Position numbers and translations under genes: made by a program. Source: an uncultured Alphaproteobacteria bacterium (GTDB lineage: Bacteria; Pseudomonadota; Alphaproteobacteria; Rhodobacterales; Rhodobacteraceae). From it: a stretch of 61,905 nucleotides of DNA. The stretch spans positions 1 to 61,905 of the forward strand of contig CACOBR010000007.1 of NCBI GenBank assembly GCA_902625475.1, given 5' to 3'. A model generated the notes under the pieces. The model did no database searches, was not told the DNA's origin, and saw nothing but the letters and a program-made list of their open reading frames with translations. Below are positions 35,893-43,926 of this stretch, one piece after another (position 1 is the first letter of the stretch; each line of letters begins with the position of its first letter).

Positions 35893-37731
35893 ATGAAAAG
35901 TAAAACTAAAAAAAACGTACCTGTTCTTGATGTGAAGAAACTTAAAGTCAATTTTCAGACAAAAACTGGTAAAGTAACAGGAGTTAATGATTTATCATTT
36001 TCAATTTTTCCTGGAGAAACAGTATGTTTAGTTGGTGAGTCTGGATCTGGAAAATCTGTTTCCTCACTTGCAATCATGAGGTTGGTTGAATTTGGTGGAG
36101 GTAAAATAGATGCTGGGACTATAATGTTTGCTTCTAATTCTTATGTTCAATCAGATTTAATCAATTCAGACCAAAATAAAATGAGGGAAATAAGAGGCAA
36201 TCAGATAGGAATGGTTTTTCAAGAACCAATGACTGCTTTAAACCCTGTTTTTACAATAAAAAGACAATTAACTGAGGGTTTGCGTGTTCATAAACAAATG
36301 AGCAAAAATAAGGCTGATTTAGAGGCTCTAAATCTTTTAAAAAGTGTAAGGATACCTGAACCTGAAAGAAGATTACTTCAATATCCCCATGAGCTTTCAG
36401 GTGGAATGAGACAAAGAATTGTTATTGCAATGGCTTTGGCCTGTAAGCCTAAAATTTTAATTGCTGATGAACCAACTACTGCTTTGGATGTTACGATACA
36501 GGCAGAAATTTTGACCTTATTAAACAGATTAAAAAAGGAAACGGGAACTTCTATTCTATTTATTACACATGATATGGCTGTTGTTGCACAGATTGCTGAT
36601 AGAGTTGTTGTAATGTACCATGGAGAAAAAGTTGAAGAAGGTAATGTGAATGAAATATTTAATAATCCTAAAAAAGATTATACAAAAAAATTAATTTCTT
36701 CTGTGCCAAAGTTGGGGGCTATGTTAGGAAAGAAATATCCAGAGCCTTTAAAACTGGATTCTAAAAATAATGTAAAATCCATAAAAATTGTTGGAACAAC
36801 TAAGCCTCTTTTAGAAGTTAAAAATTTAGTTACAAGATTTCCAGTAACGGGTGGGATGTTTAGAAAAAAAATTGCAAATTTACACGCTGTTGAAGATGTA
36901 TCTTTTACGATTAATAGGGGACAAACATTCTCACTTGTTGGCGAGTCTGGGTGTGGAAAGACCACTATCGCTAGATCTGTTCTTAGACTTGAGGAATCGG
37001 AGTCTGGAGAGGTTTGTATGGAAGGTGTTGATATCTTAAAACAAAATAAAAAAGATCTGCTGAGGCAAAGATTAAATATGCAAATGGTTTTTCAGGACCC
37101 TTATGGTTCTTTAAATCCTGTAATGAAGTTATTTGATCAAGTGGCAGAACCATTAATCAACTACAAAATTGTGATTGGTCATAATCTAAACAAAAAAATA
37201 TCTGAATTATTTGACAAAGTAAGGTTACCAAGATCTTTTTTAAATAGATATCCACATGAATTATCAGGAGGACAGAGACAAAGAGTAGCAATAGCAAGGG
37301 CATTAGCCCTTAATCCAAAACTCTTAATTCTTGATGAGGCGGTTTCAGCATTAGATGTTTCGGTTCAGGCTAGTGTTATAAATCTGTTATTAGACTTGCA
37401 GGAAGAATTAGGTCTTTCCTATCTCTTTGTAAGCCACGATATGGCTGTAGTAGAAAGAGTTAGCCATTATGTCGGTGTTATGTATTTGGGTAGAATGGTT
37501 GAAATAGGAGATCGCCAAACTATTTTCAGTAATCCAACTCATCCTTACACTAGAGCATTAATGAAAGCTGTTCCAATAGCCGATCCTAAGAAAAGATTTA
37601 ATAGAGATGATATTAATTTTAAGCCAATCTCTTCACCAATAAGAGATTTAGGTTTTGTACCAGAACCCTCAAGCTATAATATGATAAAAAAGGGTCATTA
37701 TGTTTTAAAAAATAATATTGGTTACAACTAA
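35893..37731 (+). CDS. Peptide ABC transporter, fused double ATPase (DppD-DppF type)
   Basis: This 612-aa protein holds two complete ABC ATPase domains. Domain 1 has GESGSGKS, signature LSGGMRQR and Walker B ILIADEPTTALD. Domain 2, beginning near residue 300, has GESGCGKTT, LSGGQRQR and LILDEAVSALD. Each domain ends with an oligopeptide-transporter C-terminal extension. Fusion of the two ATPases is seen in GsiA/YejF-type systems. It energises import through the two downstream permeases with the binding protein encoded between. It is the first gene of a four-gene plus-strand set: ATPase, binding protein, permease, permease. Confidence 0.94.
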   Translation: MKSKTKKNVPVLDVKKLKVNFQTKTGKVTGVNDLSFSIFPGETVCLVGESGSGKSVSSLAIMRLVEFGGGKIDAGTIMFASNSYVQSDLINSDQNKMREIRGNQIGMVFQEPMTALNPVFTIKRQLTEGLRVHKQMSKNKADLEALNLLKSVRIPEPERRLLQYPHELSGGMRQRIVIAMALACKPKILIADEPTTALDVTIQAEILTLLNRLKKETGTSILFITHDMAVVAQIADRVVVMYHGEKVEEGNVNEIFNNPKKDYTKKLISSVPKLGAMLGKKYPEPLKLDSKNNVKSIKIVGTTKPLLEVKNLVTRFPVTGGMFRKKIANLHAVEDVSFTINRGQTFSLVGESGCGKTTIARSVLRLEESESGEVCMEGVDILKQNKKDLLRQRLNMQMVFQDPYGSLNPVMKLFDQVAEPLINYKIVIGHNLNKKISELFDKVRLPRSFLNRYPHELSGGQRQRVAIARALALNPKLLILDEAVSALDVSVQASVINLLLDLQEELGLSYLFVSHDMAVVERVSHYVGVMYLGRMVEIGDRQTIFSNPTHPYTRALMKAVPIADPKKRFNRDDINFKPISSPIRDLGFVPEPSSYNMIKKGHYVLKNNIGYN

Positions 37732-37906
37732 CAATAACAACTATTTGCTTAAGAATAATCGAAAAATAAATTTACTTTACCTAGCGTAATATTAGACTAT
37801 TATCCATTAAAAAAGTTATTTTCTTGGGTTGCTTCATTCTTAAAAATAATATTAATGTTAATTATCGAGGTTTATCGAAAAACTCGTCAAATAAGGGAGA
37901 AATATT

Positions 37907-39604
37907 ATGAAACTAAAAATTACCCTGTTGATTGCAGCTTTTGTATCTTTGTTTGCAAATGCAATTTTTGCGGGAAGAGCTTCAGATGGAAATGCCAAGA
38001 TTATTTATTGGCAAGCTCCATCCATTTTAAATCCATATTTATCCAGTGGAACAAAAGACATAGAGTCTGCTTCTCTTGTTATTGAACCACTAGGTAGATA
38101 TGATGAAACAGGAGGACTAGTTCCTTGGTTAGCTGAGGAAATTCCTACTGTAGGAAATGGTGGAGTGTCCTCTGATTTAACTACTATTACTTGGAAACTT
38201 AAGAAGGGATTATTATGGTCTGACGGATCGGCTGTAACTTCAGCTGATGTTAAATTTACGGCTGACTATTGTATGGATCCCGATGGTGGTTGCGCACAAT
38301 TAAATAAATTTGATGGAATTAAATCAATTGATACGCCTGATGAACGTACTATTATTATTACTTTCACAGCACCAAAACCAAATCCATATGGTCCATTTAT
38401 GGGAGGTCAAACACCCATACTTCAAAAGGCTCAATTTGAGAATTGTAAAGGGGCTAAAGCTTCTCAGTGTACTGAGCAAAACTTTAACCCTATTGGTACT
38501 GGGCCATTTGTTGTAACAGAATTCAGGCCAAATGATGTTATTCAGTATAAAGCAAATGAAAACTATAGAGATCCTAATAAGCCAGCATTTGCAACTATTA
38601 CTTTTAAAGGTGGAGGTGACGCAACTGCAGCAGGAAGATCTGTACTAGAAACAGGTGAATTTGACTATGCTTGGAATCTTCAGTTAGCACCAGAAGTTAT
38701 TGCTAATATGGAAAAAGCAGGAAAAGGTGTTGCTATTGCTGGATTTGGTCCTTTGGTTGAAAGACTTGAAATGAATATGACAAATCCATCTCCATCCTTA
38801 GATGCTGATACAAGATCCACAGTAAAAGCACCTCATCCCTTCTTAACAGATATAAATGTGAGAAAAGCTTTATCAATGGCTATTGACAGGCCTCTTTTAG
38901 TAGAAATTGGATATGGTAAAGCAGGTGATGTGACTTGTGATTTGGTGCCGGCACCAGACAATTATGCAGCTAAAAATGATTATTGTATTAAACAAGATAT
39001 AGCTGGAGCTAATGCACTTCTTGAATCTGCAGGGTGGAAAAAAGGTGGAGATGGCATTAGACAAAAAGATGGGGTAAGGTTATCAATACTGTATCAAACA
39101 TCCACTAATGCTGTTCGCCAGGACTTTCAAGCAATAATCAAGGATTCGTGGTCTCAAATTGGAGTTGAAACAGAATTACGAAATCTCAATGCTTCAGTTT
39201 TCTTTGGAGGTGATCCAGGTTCTCCAGATACATTTCAGAAATTTTATGCTGATGTAGAGATGTATGCTAATACCTTTGATGGTACTGACCCTGAAAATTA
39301 CTTAGGAATGTATCGATGTGGAAACGAGCCTAAGCCTGAGACTCAGTGGCAAGGAGAAAATATTAATCGTTATTGTGATCCAAAGTACGATGCTTTATTA
39401 GATGAACTTTCACAAACTGGTGACTTAGCAAAACGTGGTGAAATTGCTATCAAGTTAAATAATATGTTAACAAAAGATAGTTATACTATTGTACCTTTAG
39501 TGCATCGTGGTAGAGTTTCAGCTCACTCAAATACTTTGGGGGGGGTAATTCTTAATACATGGGATTCCGAGTTATGGAATACAGCAGACTGGTATAGAAA
39601 ATAA
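37907..39604 (+). CDS. Periplasmic peptide-binding protein (SBP family 5)
   Basis: This 565-aa extracellular solute-binding protein has a signal peptide MKLKITLLIAAFVSLFANA, with cleavage likely after residue 22 (IFA). The family-5 features are present: an early LNPYLSSGT segment, GLLWSDGSAVTSADVKFT (the family signature) and DINVRKALSMAIDRP. It captures a peptide or related ligand in the periplasm for the DppB/DppC permeases. Pairs of cysteines (for example DPDGGCAQ and NCKGAKASQC) could form disulfides. A 175-nt gap upstream suggests its own promoter, and a strong hairpin directly after the stop probably makes it more abundant than the permeases. Confidence 0.93.
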   Translation: MKLKITLLIAAFVSLFANAIFAGRASDGNAKIIYWQAPSILNPYLSSGTKDIESASLVIEPLGRYDETGGLVPWLAEEIPTVGNGGVSSDLTTITWKLKKGLLWSDGSAVTSADVKFTADYCMDPDGGCAQLNKFDGIKSIDTPDERTIIITFTAPKPNPYGPFMGGQTPILQKAQFENCKGAKASQCTEQNFNPIGTGPFVVTEFRPNDVIQYKANENYRDPNKPAFATITFKGGGDATAAGRSVLETGEFDYAWNLQLAPEVIANMEKAGKGVAIAGFGPLVERLEMNMTNPSPSLDADTRSTVKAPHPFLTDINVRKALSMAIDRPLLVEIGYGKAGDVTCDLVPAPDNYAAKNDYCIKQDIAGANALLESAGWKKGGDGIRQKDGVRLSILYQTSTNAVRQDFQAIIKDSWSQIGVETELRNLNASVFFGGDPGSPDTFQKFYADVEMYANTFDGTDPENYLGMYRCGNEPKPETQWQGENINRYCDPKYDALLDELSQTGDLAKRGEIAIKLNNMLTKDSYTIVPLVHRGRVSAHSNTLGGVILNTWDSELWNTADWYRK

Positions 39605-39611
39605 TAATAAT

Positions 39612-39642
39612 CTGCCCCAGAGTTCTGGGGCAGTTTTTTTTT
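39612..39642 (+). terminator. Intra-operon hairpin with T-run (partial terminator)
   Basis: A perfect 10-bp stem (CTGCCCCAGA / TCTGGGGCAG) with a 2-nt loop sequence is followed by nine T residues. It lies 7 nt after the binding-protein stop and 25 nt before the first permease gene. It would end most transcripts, or stabilise their 3' ends, so that the binding protein outnumbers the permeases. Confidence 0.9.
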
Positions 39643-39667
39643 CTCAATAATTATTTAAAGGCGACAA

Positions 39668-40675
39668 ATGTTTGAATATACAGTAAGACGTTTGCTCATT
39701 GCTGTTCCTACTCTTGTAATAATAAGCTTAGTGATTTTTTTAGTTCTAAGTCTGGCACCAAATGATCCTATGGCGCAAGTTCCGCTAACTGTTCCGCCAG
39801 AAGTTAAAGAAAAAATGAGAGAAGCGCTAGGGTTAGGACAACCTTTATATGTTCAGTTCTGGAAATGGTTAGTCCAATTTTTTTGGATTGAGCCACAGGT
39901 ACTTATTGATTATTTTTTTGGTACTAATTATTCTGAAGATAAACTTAGAGTGATAAGTTGGCAAACACGTGCTCCAGTTATGGACACAGTAATGCAAAGA
40001 TTACCACAAACTCTCTGGGTTGTTGGAATGTCTTATGTAGTAGCTATTGCTATATCAATTCCTATTGGTATTTACTCCGCTTATAAACAATATTCAATTT
40101 TTGATCAGACTGGAACTTTTATTACTATGGTAGGATATTCAATTCCCCCATTTTTTACAGGTCCACTTGTTATTGTAATTTTTGCTGTATATTTGGAATG
40201 GTTCCCATCTACTTATGATACCTTACATGAAGTTAATAATTGGGAAAGTTTTATTATCCAACTTAAGCAAATGTTTCTACCTGTAATGGTTTTAGCAATA
40301 CAAGGTACTGCACAAATAAGCCGTTATATGAGATCTGCTATATTAGATAATTTAAATCAAGATTATGTAAGGACAGCTAGAGCTAAAGGCTTAAGTGAAT
40401 CAATTGTGATTTTAGTGCATGTTCTTAGAAATTCGATGATACCAGTTATTACTGTAATAGCATTAAACTTACCTCTTATTTTTGGTGGAGCAATAATTAC
40501 AGAACAAGTTTTTAAAGTAAATGGTATCGGGCAGCAGTTAATTTTAGCAATATATGCTAATGATCTGCCTACTATTCAAACTTTAACATTTATTTTTGCT
40601 TTTTTAATTGTTTTTTTCAATTTAGTGGCTGATGTTCTATATGCTTTGTTAGACCCGAGGATTAGATATGAGTAA
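39668..40675 (+). CDS. Peptide ABC transporter permease, DppB type
   Basis: This 335-aa inner-membrane permease has six predicted hydrophobic segments. The first begins with RRLLIAVPTLVIISLVIF, the conserved start of DppB/OppB proteins. The EAA-like cytoplasmic loop reads DYVRTARAKGLSE, followed by NSMIPVITVI. It forms the heterodimeric channel with the next gene product. Its stop overlaps the DppC-type start by 8 nt, pointing to translational coupling. There is an insertion of about 45 residues between the first two membrane segments, typical of the longer DppB subgroup. Confidence 0.93.
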   Translation: MFEYTVRRLLIAVPTLVIISLVIFLVLSLAPNDPMAQVPLTVPPEVKEKMREALGLGQPLYVQFWKWLVQFFWIEPQVLIDYFFGTNYSEDKLRVISWQTRAPVMDTVMQRLPQTLWVVGMSYVVAIAISIPIGIYSAYKQYSIFDQTGTFITMVGYSIPPFFTGPLVIVIFAVYLEWFPSTYDTLHEVNNWESFIIQLKQMFLPVMVLAIQGTAQISRYMRSAILDNLNQDYVRTARAKGLSESIVILVHVLRNSMIPVITVIALNLPLIFGGAIITEQVFKVNGIGQQLILAIYANDLPTIQTLTFIFAFLIVFFNLVADVLYALLDPRIRYE

Positions 40676-41585
40676 TAAGATAAAAAATCAAGAAATTTTA
40701 TTTTCTCCAGGTTCTACCTATTGGGGTGATGTATGGTTGCAATTTAAAAAACATAAAGGTGCTTTGTTAGGTGCTATTATTTTTTTTGGTATTTTAATCA
40801 CAGTTATGCTTGGGCCCTATTTATGGCCTTTTGAACCTAATGCAATAGATATAAGGTCCCGCAATCAAGGTCCAAGTCTATTACATCCATTTGGGACAGA
40901 TCAACTAGGAAGAGATACTTTTTCAAGAATGATTGCTGGTGGCCAAACATCAATTACTGTTGGCTTGGCAGCTATGTTTTTATCATTAGTTTTAGGAACT
41001 TGTATTGGAGTAATTGCAGGTTATTATAAAAGATTAGATGGAGTATTAATGAGGTTTACCGATCTCTTTCTCTCATTGCCATTATTACCTTTATTATTAT
41101 TGATGATGTTTCTTTTTCGTGAACCATTGAGTGTTTCATATGGACCAGAAAAGGGTATGTTTATCTTGATTGTTTTTGCTATTGGAGTTACGAGCTGGAT
41201 GCCAACTGCTAGAATTGTAAGAGGGGATGTTTTAGCTCTTAAGCAAAGAGAATTTGTTATAGCTGCAAGATCTATTGGTTCACCAGATCAAAAAATAATA
41301 ATAAGGCATATTTTGCCAAATATTTTGTCACCTATTCTGGTATCAGCGACCCTTGGTATAGCTAATGCAATAATTACAGAGAGTGCACTTTCATTTTTAG
41401 GATTGGGCTTCCCGCCTGATTTTCCAACATGGGGTCGTCTTTTAAATGATGCGGTAGATTATTTACAGCTTCATCCAGAAAGGGTTATGTGGCCTGGCCT
41501 AGCTATATCACTAACAGTTTTAAGTATTAATTTCCTTGGTGATGGGTTGAGGGATGCTTTAGATCCTAGGATTAGAGGACGATAA
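40668..41585 (+). CDS. Peptide ABC transporter permease, DppC type
   Basis: This 305-aa permease partners the DppB-type protein. The N-terminal cytoplasmic tail is followed by a first membrane helix near residues 32-52. HPFGTDQLGRDTFSRMI is the conserved family motif. The EAA loop is seen as REFVIAARSIGSPDQKIIIRH, and ESALSFLGLGFPP lies near the C-terminus. It overlaps the preceding gene by 8 nt. The stop codon abuts that of the convergent bactofilin gene with no spacer, so the two transcription units meet end to end. Confidence 0.93.
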   Translation: MSNKIKNQEILFSPGSTYWGDVWLQFKKHKGALLGAIIFFGILITVMLGPYLWPFEPNAIDIRSRNQGPSLLHPFGTDQLGRDTFSRMIAGGQTSITVGLAAMFLSLVLGTCIGVIAGYYKRLDGVLMRFTDLFLSLPLLPLLLLMMFLFREPLSVSYGPEKGMFILIVFAIGVTSWMPTARIVRGDVLALKQREFVIAARSIGSPDQKIIIRHILPNILSPILVSATLGIANAIITESALSFLGLGFPPDFPTWGRLLNDAVDYLQLHPERVMWPGLAISLTVLSINFLGDGLRDALDPRIRGR

Positions 41586-42008
41586 TTAACTATTTTTAAT
41601 TCTCTTAATTGAGCCTTCATATATTGCACCATCTTCTATTGCTATTACTTGGTGATAAGTATCACCTTCAATTCTTGATGAAGAAGCAAGTCTTACTTTA
41701 TTTCCTTTTAAAGTTCCTTTAATCTTACCAAGAATAACAGCTTCATCTGCTTCTACTTTTCCATCTATAAATCCATTATGTCCAACGTATAAGGATTTGG
41801 ATACTAACGAACCTTTTATACTACCATTAAAACTAATTTTTCCAGTTGAGTATAACGTACCTGTGATATGCAAATTTTCACTTATAGTTGAGATTTTATT
41901 TTCAGATTTTATTTCACTGGATTGTAAATTGATTTTGTTATCACTCTCATTAAATTCAGGAGTAGTTGGTTTTTCTGTATTATTTTTTTTGTTTTTTCTA
42001 AAAAACAT
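41586..42008 (-). CDS. Bactofilin (polymer-forming cytoskeletal protein)
   Basis: This 140-aa protein has a polar, disordered lysine/asparagine-rich N-terminus (residues 1 to about 40) and a central bactofilin domain of short beta-helix turns: GTLYSTGKISFNGSIKGSL, VGHNGFIDGKV, AVILGKIKGTL and IEGDTYHQ. Bactofilins self-assemble into nucleotide-independent filaments that position cell-wall or stalk enzymes in Alphaproteobacteria. A partner M23 peptidase gene, common next to bactofilins, is not adjacent here. The upstream gap of 224 nt is AT-rich and divergent from a small lipoprotein gene. Confidence 0.92.
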   Translation of the reverse strand: MFFRKNKKNNTEKPTTPEFNESDNKINLQSSEIKSENKISTISENLHITGTLYSTGKISFNGSIKGSLVSKSLYVGHNGFIDGKVEADEAVILGKIKGTLKGNKVRLASSSRIEGDTYHQVIAIEDGAIYEGSIKRIKNS

Positions 42009-42232
42009 AATTTAAAAAAATTCCTTCAAGTTAATTTGTATTTAATACCATAAAAAAGTTATTTAGATATATTGATATGTGTAATAGTATAAACTATCAT
42101 AAATTATGGTGCTTAATTGTTTCACTATTTCATATTTAATCAAAATCTTATTTTTATAATAAATGCATGATTGACTATTTCTGTACGTAGTTTATTTTAT
42201 CACAATATTTATTAATTCCAATGAGGATAATT

Positions 42233-42355
42233 ATGAAAAAGTATCTTATTTTAGCAGCTTTGTCTTCAATTTTTATTATAAGTGGTTGTGCAGAGACTGC
42301 TGTTACAGTTCCTTCTGACGCTATTGTATGTTCTAAAGCTTCAGGCTGTTCATAA
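42233..42355 (+). CDS. Very small lipoprotein, 40 aa
   Basis: A short gene with a good ribosome binding site (GAGGATA ending 4 nt before ATG) encodes a 40-residue precursor. It has a lysine-containing start (MKKY), a hydrophobic core and a lipobox IISGC with the lipidated cysteine at residue 19. The mature lipopeptide would be only 22 residues, with two further cysteines (C33 and C39) that might pair. A strong hairpin terminator starts 10 nt after the stop, so the gene is a monocistronic unit. I do not recognise a family. Entericidin-like peptides are similar in size, but I see no sequence match. Confidence 0.75.
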   Translation: MKKYLILAALSSIFIISGCAETAVTVPSDAIVCSKASGCS

Positions 42356-42364
42356 ATAATATTT

Positions 42365-42393
42365 ATTCTGGGACTATTCCTTAGTCCCAGAAT
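42365..42393. terminator. Bidirectional rho-independent terminator
   Basis: A perfect 12-bp stem (ATTCTGGGACTA / TAGTCCCAGAAT) with a 5-nt loop fills the gap between the small lipoprotein gene and the convergent LpxL stop codon. T-rich sequence lies on the plus-strand side. Confidence 0.88.
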
Positions 42394-43248
42394 TTATTTC
42401 CATCTGTTGTGAACCCAATACCATTGATTTGGATATTTACTTACAATATTTTCTAAGCTTTTATTTAATTTTTGTATAATCTTGAATGGCTCTCTGACAT
42501 TTATACTAGGCTCAAATATAACTTGAATTGGTTCGTTATTTTCTTTTCTAATTGCGTAAGCAGGTATTATTAGCGCATTGTATTTAATAGCTATATTAGC
42601 TATTGCAAAGGATGTTTTTGCTGGAATTCCCATAAAATCCATATATTTCCCTTCACTAACTGCTTGATCTATCATTACACAAACTACACCGCCTTTTTTC
42701 AAAAACCTTATCATTTCAGAAGTCCCTTTTCTTCCAACTTGAAATATTGGTTTTCCACCTGCTTCAATAGTTTTATGGTGATACGGTTGGTAAAATACGT
42801 TTTTACTTTTTCTGTATATTGCAGCAGTTTCTACACCATTTCTCCTTAATAAAGCACGAACTGCTTCCCAAGGACCAATATGACCAGACACTATTAAAAC
42901 TGGCCTATTAATTTTAATGGCTTCTAAAATTTCTGATATTTCAGATTGGTTTTCAAAATTAATATTTTGATATTTATGGTATTCTTCATTAAATAAAAAC
43001 TCTGAAAAAGTAAGTCCAAGGTTTTGGGAGAATTTTTTTAAAAAACTTTTTCTTTCAAGGTCTGACATTTTTGGATAAATGAGTTTTAGATTTTTTAAAA
43101 CTCTTTTTTTATATTTTGGTGTATTTCTAATTATAAAACTAATAACTTTTGCGCTTATAAATATTCTTGTATTAAAGTTTAAAAACTTCATTATGCGAAT
43201 AAATAACCAAAATGGGATATATTCCAAAAAGCTTGTAAAATAAATCAC
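42394..43248 (-). CDS. lpxL: Lipid A biosynthesis acyltransferase (LpxL/HtrB family)
   Basis: This 284-aa inner-membrane acyltransferase adds a secondary acyl chain to Kdo2-lipid A on the cytoplasmic face. A hydrophobic N-terminus (residues 1 to about 25) anchors it. The catalytic HX4E motif is H123-E128 in SGHIGPWEA, and GGVVCVMIDQAVSEG is the second conserved block. It lies 34 nt after the infC stop in the same direction and may be cotranscribed with thrS-infC. It shows that the cell makes lipid A. Assignment to LpxL rather than LpxM is not certain. Confidence 0.85.
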   Translation of the reverse strand: MIYFTSFLEYIPFWLFIRIMKFLNFNTRIFISAKVISFIIRNTPKYKKRVLKNLKLIYPKMSDLERKSFLKKFSQNLGLTFSEFLFNEEYHKYQNINFENQSEISEILEAIKINRPVLIVSGHIGPWEAVRALLRRNGVETAAIYRKSKNVFYQPYHHKTIEAGGKPIFQVGRKGTSEMIRFLKKGGVVCVMIDQAVSEGKYMDFMGIPAKTSFAIANIAIKYNALIIPAYAIRKENNEPIQVIFEPSINVREPFKIIQKLNKSLENIVSKYPNQWYWVHNRWK

Positions 43249-43282
43249 TTTAGTTTTATCCAGTAATATTTGTTTATAATTT

Positions 43283-43831
43283 CTATTTCAAAGGACTAAT
43301 CATCATAGTCATTTGTCTCCCTTCCATTTTTGGAATAGAGTCTATTTTTCCGATATCGGCAGTGTCTTCAGCTACCCTTTCTAAGAGATCTTTTCCAAGT
43401 TCCTGGTGAGCCATTTCCCTACCTCTAAATCTCATGGTAATTTTTACTTTATCACCATGGTCAAGAAATTTTGTAACGGATCGCATTTTCACTTCGTAGT
43501 CATGTACATCTGTATTAGGTCTAAATTTGATTTCCTTAACATCGATTGTTTTTTGCTTTTTCCTCGCTTCTGCTTCTTTTTTTTGTTGTTCATATTTATA
43601 TTTACCATAATCCATTATTTTGCAGACGGGGGGGCTTGCATTTGGTGAAATTTCAACTAAATCGAGATCTTCTTGGGTTGCTAAGTCTATTCCTTTATTT
43701 GGGGTAACTATACCTATATTTTCACCTTTTGACCCAATTAATCGAATTTCATTTGAATCTATAGAATGATTTATTCGAATACCTTGTTCTCTAGAAACTT
43801 GAGGATTTTCATTTGGTCTTCTTACTATGAT
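43283..43831 (-). CDS. infC: Translation initiation factor IF-3, non-canonical start codon
   Basis: The only ATG in frame (43615) would give a 110-aa fragment lacking the N-terminal domain. The frame stays open upstream and encodes the expected IF-3 N-terminus ([18 protein letters not shown], then [13 protein letters not shown]) back to 43822. No ATG, GTG or TTG is available there. An AAAGGAGAG ribosome binding site precedes ATC (43831) and ATA (43828), so the start is one of these rare codons, giving 181-182 aa. E. coli infC starts with AUU and uses this for autoregulation by IF-3's own start-codon proofreading; the same logic is likely here. The C-terminal domain ([20 protein letters not shown]) is typical. 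It lies 95 nt after thrS. Confidence 0.93.
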   Translation of the reverse strand: MIVRRPNENPQVSREQGIRINHSIDSNEIRLIGSKGENIGIVTPNKGIDLATQEDLDLVEISPNASPPVCKIMDYGKYKYEQQKKEAEARKKQKTIDVKEIKFRPNTDVHDYEVKMRSVTKFLDHGDKVKITMRFRGREMAHQELGKDLLERVAEDTADIGKIDSIPKMEGRQMTMMISPLK

Positions 43832-43840
43832 TAACTCTCC
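43826..43840 (-). promoter_or_regulatory. infC ribosome binding site and AUC/AUA start (autoregulatory)
   Basis: On the minus strand GGAGAG (43840-43835) is followed by TTA, ATC (43831-43829) and ATA (43828-43826), directly before codons for VRRPNEN. GGAG lies 5 nt from ATC and 8 nt from ATA, so both are in reach. Spacing slightly favours ATA. IF-3 discriminates against such start codons, which gives negative feedback. Confidence 0.8.
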
Positions 43841-43926
43841 TTTATGTTTGTAAACTAAAAAATTTATGTTTGTTTGTATACCTTAATGTAAAGCAATAGT
43901 CAAAAAATGGTGAAAATTCCTATATC

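Noticed and set aside
37855-38085. A 76-codon plus-strand frame overlapping the start of the binding-protein gene
   Set aside because: It is out of frame with a clear signal peptide-bearing gene and has no recognisable features.
43406-43648. An 80-codon plus-strand frame opposite infC
   Set aside because: It is antisense to the conserved IF-3 coding region and rich in Phe and Ile, as expected from reversed Lys/Glu codons.
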